Source: Antedon bifida
Lineage: Eukaryota > Echinodermata > Crinoidea > Comatulida > Antedonidae
Direction: 5' to 3'
Length of the DNA stretch: 64,000 nt
NCBI GenBank assembly: GCA_963402885.1
Contig: OY727099.1
Coordinates: 8,544,001-8,608,000, forward strand
Under the pieces are notes generated by a model that saw only the letters and a list, made by a program, of their open reading frames with translations, searched no databases and had not been told where the DNA came from. This document shows, piece by piece, positions 50,001 through 62,000 of this stretch; position 1 is the stretch's first letter, and each line of letters begins with the position of its first letter. Position numbers and translations under genes: made by a program.

Positions 50001-53000
50001 TGACGAATTAAATTCTAGTTATTGTTATTATTCTTCTTTCTGTACACTTTTTGTTTAACAATTATCTCAAAAAGTTGAATAACAATGATCACAAAAATTT
50101 CACAATGTCTTTCAAATACTTTAACTTAGCCATAATAAGCTTTTCAGCGTGATCACTCATCCGTGACGTCACGTATACGCGATTTTGTGAAATCACACTA
50201 TCAATCATATCTCCATAACTCTTTATCACATATCAATAAAATTCACTATACGTAAACTTCAGGTGAAAGATAAAAATATTAACAAATAAAAACTTACATT
50301 TTTCAAGGTCATGCACGTGAAATTGCGCGTTAAAAATTTAAAAAGCTCCAAATTAAGTTTTGATCAATTTAGAGCATGAGTTAGGCCATTTGCGTGCTTC
50401 AAAAAATTACTGCGCAAAAATGCGTTTTTGCGTGCGCAATTCTTAAAATGCGTAAAAAATATGAATTTTTTTTACAAATCGTATTCTACTCACCATCCTT
50501 AGTACATTCACCAAATTTGAGTCTGTTCCGACTTAAAATAACGCTATACGAGCAGGTTAAAAATGACAAAATGCGCACATTAATTGTACAAAAGTGCTAA
50601 AAATAGTAAAAAATAAGGCCTTTTTAAAATTAATATAACTCTTCAGAATGCACGATGACCTCCAATTTGTTTAACTTATTCTGGAAGCCAATGAGTTGTA
50701 GATATAAATGTATATACACATTAGACGTACAAAATGGTATGACGTCATCATTTGGCCACATGAATTTTTAAAATAGGGTTTTTTCCCCTTTTGTAATGGA
50801 CCACCATATTCAACAGAGCGCAACTCGCTTATCTGTGATCGATTTTCTTTAAATTTTTAATATATTCTACCTCAACCAATTATGTTACTTATGAGTTGCC
50901 AATATTTTCATTTGGATGATGTCATCACGTCTTAAAATTTAAATAACGGTGGTTACGTAATTTCACCTACAAGGTATACTTGAATACCTTACAGCTCTTC
51001 TGAATTAAAGTTGACCTTGATGTTTATAACTTATTATGAGAGCTGGTGAAATGTAGATATGAATTATTATAAAAATTAAGCCTATCGGATGTTGTGACGT
51101 TATCATATGGCCAGTTGAAGTTAAAAAGTATTTTTTTCATCTCTTTCGTCAAAGTTATACAATTTTTAAAGAGTGCGCACCGCCCTTCTACGTGCCAAAT
51201 TTTCTTCCAATTGTTATATTTTATTGCTCAATTCATTATCTTTCGATATTGTTATCCACAAGTTTATTTTGATAATGTCATCAGTGCCGAAAAATTAGAA
51301 CATGATGTGTGTCCGTAATTTCACCAATGCTACACTGTATATAGATATACAGTATATACTGTACATAATGTATATGGCATATAATAGGCACAGCACTATG
51401 TATAACCGTATAATAGGATGGCATACATCAACATTTTCTGATTGTATTTTAACATACGTGCATGTTTAAAAAATATTAATGTCAATAAAATTATAAAAAT
51501 GATCACCTATAATTCGTCAAAGTGACGAATTAAATTCTAGTTAGGTGATCATTTAGAATAAAATGATCACCTATTGTTATTGTACAAAATCTTTATTATT
51601 AGGTGATCATTTAGAATAAAATGATCACCTATTGTTATTGTACAAAATCTTTATTATTGTTATTATTATTATTCTTCTTTCTGTACACTTTTGTTTAACA
51701 AATATCTCAAAAAGTTGAATGGCAATGATCACAAAAATTTCACAATGTCTTTTAAATACTTTAACTTAGCCATAATAAGCTTTTCAGCGTATTCACTCAA
51801 CCGTGACGTCATTAATACGCGATTTTGTGAAATCACACTATCAATCATATCTCCATAACTCTTTATCACATATCAATAAAATTCACTATACGTAAACTTC
51901 AGGTTAAGGATAAAAATATTAACAAATAAAAACTTACATTTTTCAAGGTCATGCACGTGAAATTGCGCGTTAAAAATTTAAAAAGCTCCAAATTAAGTTT
52001 TGATCAATTTAGAGCATGAGTTAGGCCATTTGCGTGTTTCAAAAAATTACTGCGCAAAAATGCGTTTTTGCGTGCGCAATTCTTAAAATGCGTAAAAAAT
52101 ATGAATTTTTTTTACAAATCGTATTCTACTCACCATCCTTAGTACATTCACCAAATTTGAATCTGTTCCGACTTAAAATAACGCTATACGAGCAGGTTAA
52201 AAATGACAAAATGCGCACATTAATTGTACAAAAGTGCTAAAAATAGTAAAAAATAAGGCCTTTTTAAAATTAATATAACTCTTCAGAATGCACGATGACC
52301 CCCAATTTTTTTAACTTATTCTGGAAGCCAATGAGTTGTAGATATAAATGTATATACACATTAGACGTACAAAATGGTATGACGTCATCATTTGGCCACA
52401 TGAATTTTTAAAATAGGGTTTTTTCCCCTTTTGTAATGGACCACCATATTCAACAGAGCGCAACTCGCTTATCTGCGATCGATTTTCTTTAAATTTTTAA
52501 TATATTCTACCTCAACCAATTATGTTACTTATGAGTTGCCAATATTTTTATTTGGATGATGTCATCACGTCTTAAAATTTAAATAACGGTGGTTACGTAA
52601 TTTCACCTACAAGGTATACTTGATTACCTTACAGCTCTTCTGAATTAAAGTTGACCTTGATGTTTATAACTTATTATGAGAGCTGGTGAAATGTAGATAT
52701 GAATTATTATAAAAATTAAGCCTATCGGATGTTTTGACGTTATCATATGGCCAGTTGAAGTTAAAAAGTAGTTTTTTCATCTCTTTCGTCAAAGTTATAC
52801 AATTTTTAAAGAGCGCGCACCGCCCTTCTACGTGCCAAATTTTCTTCCAATTGTTATATTTTATTGCTCAATTCATTATCTTTCGATATTGTCATCCACA
52901 AGTTTATTTTGATAATTTCATCAGTGCCGAAAAATTAGAACATGATGTGTGTCCGTAATTTCACCAATGCTACACTGTATATAGATATACAGTATATACT

Positions 53001-56000
53001 GTACATAATGTATATGGCATATAATAGGCACAGCACTATAGTATAACCGTATAATAGGATGGCATACATCAACATTTTATGATTGTATTTTAACATACGT
53101 GCATGTTTAAAAAATATTAATGTCAATAAAATTATAAAAATGATCACCTATAATTCGTCAAAGTGACGAATTAAATTCTAGTTGTTATTATTATTATTCT
53201 TCTTCTTCTTCTTCTTTCTGTACACTTTTTGTTTAACAATTATCTCAAAAAGTTGAATAACAATGATCACAAAAATTTCACAATGTCTTTCAAATACTTT
53301 AACTTAGCCATAATAAGCTTTTCAGCGTGATCACTCATCCGTGACGTCACGTATACGCCATTTTGTGAAATCACACTATCAATCATATCTCCATAACTCT
53401 TTATCACATATCAATAAAATTCACTATACGTAAACTTCAGGTGAAGGATAAAAATATTAACAAATAAAAACTTACATTTTTCAAGGTCATGCACGTGAAA
53501 TTGCGCGTTAAAAATTTAAAAAGCTCCAAATTAAGTTTTGATCAATTTAGAGCATGAGTTAGGCCATTTGCGTGTTTCAAAAAATTACTGCGCAAAAATG
53601 CGTTTTTGCGTGCGCAATTCTTAAAATGCCTAAAAAATATGAATTTTTTTTACAAATCGTATTCTACTCACTATCCTTAGTACATTCACCAAATTTGAGT
53701 CTGTTCCGACTTAAAATAACGTTATACGAGCAGAATAAAAATGACAAAATGCGCACATTAATTGTACAAAAGTGCTAAAAATGGTAAAAAATAAGGCCTT
53801 TTTAAAATTAATATAACTCTTCAGAATGCACGATGACCCCCAATTTTTTTAACTTATTCTGGAAGCCAATGAGTTGTAGATATAAATGTATATACACATT
53901 AGACGTACAAAATGGTATGACGTCATCATTTGGCCACATGAATTTTTAAAATAGGGTTTTTTCCCCTTTTGTAATGGACCACCATATTTAACAGAGTCCA
54001 ACTCGCTTATCTGTGATCGATTTTCTTTAAATTTTTAATATATTCTACCTCAACCAATTATGTTACTTATGAGTTGCCAATATTTTCATTAGGATGATGT
54101 CATCACGTCTTCAAATTTAAATAACGGTGGTTACGTAATTTCACCTACAAGGTATACTTGAATACCTTACAGCTCTTCTGAATTAAAGTTGACCTTGATG
54201 TTTATAACTTATTATGAGAGCTGGTGAAATGTAGATATGAATTATTATAAAAATTAAGCCTATCGGATGTTGTGACGTTATCATATGGCCAGTTGAAGTT
54301 AAAAAGTAGTTTTTTCATCTCTTTCGTTAAAGTTATACAATTTTTAAAGAGCGCGCACCGCCCTTCTACGTGCCAAATTTTCTTCCAATTGTTATATTTT
54401 ATTGCTCAATTCATTATCCTTCGATATTGTTATCCACAAGTTTATTTTGATAATGTCATCAGTGCCGAAAAATTAGAACATGATGTGTGTCCGTAATTTC
54501 ACAAATGCTACACTGTATATAGATATACAGTATATACTGTACATAATGTATATGGCATATAATAGGCACAGCACTATAGTATAACCGTATAATAGGATGG
54601 CATACATCAACATTTTCCGATCGTATGTTAACGTACGTGCATGTTTAAAAAATATTAATGTCAATAAAATTATAAAAATGATCACCTATAATTCGTCAAA
54701 GTGACGAATTAAATTCTAGTTATTCTTCTTTCTGTACACTTTTGTTTAACAAATATCTCAAAAAGTTGAATGGCAATGATCACAAAAATTTCACAATGTC
54801 TTTTAAATACTTTAACTTAGCCATAATAAGCTTTTCAGCGTGATCACTCAACCGTGACGTCATTAATACGCGATTTTGTGAAATCACACTATCAATCATA
54901 TCTCCATAACTCTTTATCACATATCAATAAAATTCACTATACGTAAACTTCAGGTGAAGGATAAAAATGTTAACAAATAAAAACTTACATTTTTCAAGGT
55001 CATGCACGTGAAATTGCGCGTTAAAAATTTAAAAAGCTCCAAATTAAGTTTTGATCAATTTAGAGCATGAGTTAGGCCATTTGCGTGTTTCAAAAAATTA
55101 CTGCGCAAAAATGCGTTTTTGCGTGCGCAATTCTTAAAATGCGTAAAAAATATGAATTTTTTTTACAAATCGTATTCTACTCACCATCCTTAGTACATTC
55201 ACCAAATTTGAATCTGTTCCGACTTAAAATAACGCTATACGAGCAGGTTAAAAATGACAAAATGCGCACATTAATTGTACAAAAGTGCTAAAAATAGTAA
55301 AAAATAAGGCCTTTTTAAAATTAATATAACTCTTCAGAATGCACGATGACCCCCAATTTTTTTAACTTATTCTGGAAGCCAATGAGTTGTAGATATAAAT
55401 GTATATACACATTAGACGTACAAAATGGTATGACGTCATCATTTGGCCACATGAATTTTTAAAATAGGGTTTTTTCCCCTTTTGTAATGGACCACCATAT
55501 TCAACAGAGCGCAACTCGCTTATCTGTGATCGATTTTCTTTAAATTTTTAATATATTCTACCTCAACCAATTATGTTACTTATGAGTTGCCAATATTTTT
55601 ATTTGGATGATGTCATCACGTCTTAAAATTTAAATAACGGTGGTTACGTAATTTCACCTACAAGGTATACTTGAATACCTTACAGCTCTTCTGAATTAAA
55701 GTTGACCTTGATGTTTATAACTTATTATGAGAGCTGGTGAAATGTAGATATGAATTATTATAAAAATTAAGCCTATCGGATGTTGTGACGTTATCATATG
55801 GCCAGTTGAAGTTAAAAAGTAGTTTTTTCATCTCTTTCGTCAAAGTTATACAATTTTTAAAGAGCGCGCACCGCCCTTCTACGTGCCAAATTTTCTTCCA
55901 ATTGTTATATTTTATTGCTCAATTCATTATCTTTCGATATTGTTATCCACAAGTTTATTTTGATAATGTCATCAGTGCCGAAAAATTAGAACATGATGTG

Positions 56001-59000
56001 TGTCCGTAATTTCACCAATGCTACACTGTATATAGATATACAGTATATACTGTACATAATGTATATGGCATATAATAGGCACAGCACTATAGTATAACCG
56101 TATAATAGGATGGCATACATCAACATTTTATGATTGTATTTTAACATACGTGCATGTTTAAAAAATATTAATGTCAATAAAATTATAAAAATGATCACCT
56201 ATAATTCGTCAAAGTGACGAATTAAATTCTAGTTTTGTATTATCATTGTATCAATTTGTTTTGTTGGGAACCCCTTTGGAAAGAGCCTTTGGGCCTAAAG
56301 GGTTATCCCCTGCTTCCCATGTTTAATTTCTCAAGTTTAATGTTTGTATTATTCTATGTAATTAATATCATTCAAATATTATACTGTTTTATAAATTGTA
56401 CTGTTCTTGGAAACTTACTTACTTACTTACTAAGAATTAGGTTATTGTTTGAGACCCTCTGTGCTATCTTCTTTGTGAAAAATTATCTTTGACTCTAGCA
56501 TAAGATTAAAAAAACAAAAACTAAATTAGGACCTTAATTGAGCTTACAGACGCCCATAACTAATTGTAATTTGCTTCTCTCTTTCAGGTATTTTTCCAGA
56601 ACCTGATAAAGATCCAGTCATTCAGATAGCCAACATGGTTATATGCCAGGGGCAGAAGGACCCATTTGTTCGTAACGTCTTCACACTCAACTCGTGTGCA
56701 CCCATAGTTGGAAGTGATGTGTTGTCCTTCATGAATGAGAGAGATTTACTAAAGGTACATATTTCAATCAATCAAAATCAACATTTATTTCCAAAAAGGT
56801 GGTGTCACCAAAAAAGCAAAAGCTTGTGTCAGGGACGCCAAAACAAAACATTCAAAAGCAAACAGAACATATATATAAGACACAGAAATGAAAATAACAA
56901 TAAAACGTAAAGCGGTACATATCAATTGCAGTATAAATCATATTAATACATTTTCACTATTGCTAAAGGTATTTGTGCCATAATGTCTTTAAATGTGCCC
57001 AAATATGGTAGTGATATGCCCAACTATGGTAGTGATATGACATCATCATGTCCATATTTGGGCACATCACACTTATTTTTCTTTGAAGCTCTGTCTACAC
57101 TATCAAACTTTATATGAATTTGATGTACCCATATATGAACATGATGATGTATAAGTTGTGCATATAACTACAGTACCATATTATTTGGGCACATCATACT
57201 TTTTTGTCACATAAAGTTCGATAGTGTAGACAGAGGTTAAATCCACATACACATTTTCTGAATCCAGATTTTTTTTTTATAAAGATTGCCTTTAATTATG
57301 TATAGTGAATTATTATAAATGTTATTGTATCTTTTTCTATTAAAGAGTTGGTCAGAATTTATTAAGGACGTTGACCCTGACATTATTACTGGATACAACA
57401 TCCAGAACTTTGACATGCCGTACCTACTGAACCGTGCAGCTGCGTTGAAAGTTAAGGAGTTCCCGTTTTTAGCACGTATCCTAAACACACGCAGCGTTAT
57501 CAAAGATTCAACATTTCAGTCCAAGCAGATGGGGAAGAGAGAGAACAAAGTTGTAAATATTGAGGGCAGAGTTCAATTCGATTTATTCCAGGTAAATATT
57601 CAAGACACCTTCCCTACGTTTTTTAGATCTAATTTAAGATCACAAACTATATTTAATGTAAAAATAATACTATATGGTCCTATTGCGATAACTTTTTTCG
57701 TCTTTAAACGGTTAAAAATGTGAAAAATAAGTCGATTCTAATAATTATAGCGGCCCGCTATAAATCCCAAAATGCATTGCACACGGATTGATATTTTTGC
57801 TTTTTTTTCACCCACTTTTCGAACGATGTTCGTACGTTACCGATGTTTACTAGCTAGGCCTGGCCTAAGACCGTCCACGAGAGGTCAATCGCCGCGAGCT
57901 ACTTAGGTAGTGCATTGTATCTGTCTTTTTATCATAATTTACCAAAAAACGTACATTTAAGACAAGGAATGACATGGTTTAATGTTTTTAAAGTAATATA
58001 TATGTATTATTTTTACAAAACGTAACAAATTGTAGGGAAGGTGTCTTTAACCTTTTTAACAGCTACCAGTGACAAATCCAGGATTTTGAAATAGATCGCC
58101 CAGGGCCTAAACAGGGAGAAATAAAGTGATGAACTTAATCTAATGTCCTATCTTTTGCCTTGTATTTTCAAAGGGCCCTTGAAGCTGCCTATGATAATTG
58201 TTGTCAAAAAGTGTGACATTTATGTACAGGTTTTCTTGCTTCAATTATACTCTCCAGTAAGGATTTTTTTGTTTTTGTTCTTTTACAGATTCTTTTGCGG
58301 GATTATAAATTGCGTTCGTACAGACTGAACGCTGTCAGTTTTCACTTCCTGGAGGAACAAAAGGAAGATGTACAACATTCAATCATTACAGATCTACAAG
58401 TAAGAAAAGATACTAAATAATTGTTATACCCGATTCACACATGCAACACAAATAGAAGAATATCTTGTAGGATAATCTTACTGAGTTACAGTGCTTTCAC
58501 ACACGGTATAATGTAATGTAAAGGCTGTGTAAAGCTCTGTCTACACTATCAAACTAGTTTGACAAAAAAAGTGTGGTGTACCAAATTATGGTAGTAATAT
58601 GACATCATGTCCATATATGAGCATATAACATTTTCTTATCACATAAAGTTTGATAGTGTAGTTTGAATAACTTTTTAAATATATACGTGTTACACCGCTG
58701 TTACATGAATGTAATCTTTTAGAGGCCTCCAAAAATTACCAACTTCATCCACAATTTTACATCGATCTAATGATTTTATTTACTATGGTTCTTCAAGGAT
58801 ATCAATACATTACAATGTTACATTTGGTAAGAGTAGTATAGTGTGAATCGGGTGTAAGTCTAATTTAGTAAACATTAACTTAGTTTCAATAACCGTATCT
58901 CCAGTGTACACATCTAGATCATGTGCACTTTAAAGAACCTAGTACATCTTTCCAGATGAGTAGGAGGTTATCCCTGTGTACTAGTACATCACATCCACTG

Positions 59001-62000
59001 ATCATAACTGGGCCCTCCGGGAGACTAGTCTTTGACTGAATAGGTCACCCAGTATAAATAAAAAAAATATTTTTTTCAATTTCTAGAATGGTTCCAATCA
59101 GACTAGGCGTAGACTAGCCGTGTACTGTCTTAAAGACGCCATGTTACCCATTCGTCTCCTTGAAAAACTCATGTGTATTATCAACTACATGGAGATGGCC
59201 AGAGTGACGGGCGTACCGATGACTTATCTGCTTTCTAGAGGGCAGCAGATTAAGGTTGTATCGCAGTTGTTGAGGCATTCTAAGGAACAGGATTTGTTAA
59301 TGCCAACTCAAAAAGTGGACACTGGTGATGATTATGTAGGAGCTACTGTTATTGAACCAGAAAAAGGGTAAATATGTTTCAGTTGAATCAACAGAATAGA
59401 GGGCGACACATCAATTTTCATTTTCATTATAGTAGAAGCTTACCTTAATGACCAATGTCTCCCTTGAATAGTGCTTTTAAAACATATATATATTTACCAT
59501 ATTTATATATATTTTCTTAATATGGTGTCTCCTAAATGGGGGTGTTCAATGGAGGTGTTCTAATGTCTATTTTGTTCTAAAACTGGAAAAAGCCTAATTA
59601 TCTTTATTTAACAATAGAGGGCGCATCACTTAATGAAAAAAACCAATACAGAGAGAATTTTGAAACTTGATATTTTTATAAAACAATAAGTAACTCGTAA
59701 CCCGCCAGGAATAATAGAGAAAATCAATAAATATGAAATGGAAAAGATTTAAAAAATTTAAAAATAACTATGACTATGATTTTATATTTTCTTCTTGCGT
59801 CGTGTTTGTTTGATTTGTTGATTATATTTTGTAAAATGTATCTTTTGCCTGAATAAATAATAAATAATAATAATAACTGAAAAAATTGTCACCCTCAATT
59901 TTTAGTTATAATTAATTTTTAATTATTTTTTTTAATTTTCAGGTACTACAATATTCCAATTGCAACGTTAGATTTTTCCTCCTTGTATCCGTCCATCATG
60001 CAGGCTCACAATCTTTGTTATACTTCACTTCTTTCACAGGGTATGCGGGAAAAGTAAGTGTACAATTGTTTGTTTGGTAATGTTATAACCAAGTTTACTT
60101 AAAGATGTATTGTCCCCCAAAAACATGAAAAATGAAGATTAATTAAATCAGACTTTGATTAGGTTATTTTGTAGTTTTAATAAGGTTAATCACTTTCGTA
60201 GGAAAAAACGGAAAAAATAAATGTTTTCACTTATAAAATGACAAAATAAATGGTTAAATTCAACCAAAAACTCATTGGCTGGCAGCCAATTTGACTATAT
60301 TTTGCTTTAAATGACAGTTTTTTAATAGGTAAATACATTTTTTTTCGATCCAATTTTTGGTCAAAGTGGATAACTATTATGTAACATTAAAAATGGCATA
60401 TTCAACAAACAAAATTTTAAAAATTATTTTTCAGGGGGACAATACATCTTTAAGTAATCTTTTTGCATATTTGCAAATATTTTATTTATTATAATAATAA
60501 TTAAAAAATTAATCTGTATGTTTTGCGAAAGTTCTTGATTTCCCTTTAATCCGAAGATTTAATAGCTTGTGAAAAAAGATGATTTAAATTTTATCAGGAG
60601 ACATCATGCAATTTATGCAAGAATTAGTCTGCCAAAAGTCTGTGGTATAATTTGACTTAAAAATATTTTCTTGATAAATATTGTTGATATTTGACCCGAC
60701 CTAGATAATTTGATATTAATGCACCAAATACAAACCTATATGATTAAAAAAACATGCAAAATTCTGAAATAATAATAATAATATTGAAACTAAAATTAAC
60801 AGGTGTTTTTTATTTTCTTCATTCAGAGATTAGTCTGTCACTTGATCTATTTACAGGAAGTATTAAAATAATAAATGTGAATTTATCTTGAAAAACCATT
60901 AGATTAGACCAATAGATATGTAGATTATTTTGTGCAACATTTTTAATATATTAACTTCCCTCTCTTTGTTTTCCTTTGTCTTAAATTTAATGCCATATTA
61001 GTTAATTTTTATCAAATCGAAACTATTTACAGATTGAATCCGGATGAGTACATCAAAACACCTTCTGGGAACTATTTTGTTAAGGCATCTGTACGTAAAG
61101 GTCTACTTCCTGTCGTCTTAGCTGGATTGCTCTCTGCAAGGAAAAAGTACAGTCATACAAATTGTTATATTTTTTATCGATTACCTTAAACAACATCTTT
61201 GTTATCTTTTTACTTCCAATTCCTTCTTTCATTCCCATCACACACGTACTAAAAATAAATTATCAATACCTTCCCATAGAACAAATTCTTTCCAACATTC
61301 GATACTCTGGACCCACCCTTTGGAACAACCTACCACCCTCCATCTCAGAATCTGCTTCCCCAAAGATACTTCTCTCAAAATTAAAAAAATACACCTTTTC
61401 TACTTATTAAATGTTCATTAAGCGGTCGACATGTTTCGATCTGCAGTACCAACTGATTTGATTTTTTCTGTTATTCATATTTTAGATTATGAAATTTATT
61501 ATTATTTTCTATAATGCATTTCTTTTCTTTTTTTATTTGTGTTAAGGCTCACCCAACTCAAGATGTTTCCCAACATCTTTCAGGGCTTTTGCCTTCATTT
61601 TCTGAAACATATTTTTATAATTCTGTACTATCCTGTTTCTTGTTTTCCTATGTATTCAGATTTTGTAAATAAATGTTTATTGAATTGAATTGAATTGAAT
61701 TGGAATAAAATAAAAGATAAATAAATGATATGTATATTACATTTACCATTACAATTATTTGTTAATGGAAAAAAAGAAAAAAAGAGTGAAATGCATAATG
61801 CATGTCACTGACCTATTGTTGAGCTCCTATTACTCTTTACACTCAATATGTCTCCTATTCCCGTTGTCTCTAAAGCTCTGTCTACACTATCAAACTATTT
61901 GACAAAAAAAGTGTGATGTGCCCAAATATGGCAGTGATATTCCCAAATATGGTAGTGATGACATTATCATGTCCATATTTGCCACATCACATTTTTTTCT

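Larger units (their letters stand above)
41359..56587 (+). other. POLD1 intron 5, occupied by a repeat array
   Basis: The 15.2-kb intron joins phase 1 ends (GTAGGA donor, CTTTCAG acceptor). About 200 bp at the left and 355 bp at the right are unique or unrelated to the array. The right-hand remnant (56235-56480) contains short TTAC repeats and no gene. Confidence 0.85.

Noticed and set aside
56235-56492. 85-codon frame after the array
   Set aside because: Intronic, low-complexity and hydrophobic, with no homology. It could be a retroelement 3' UTR remnant, but I cannot support that.
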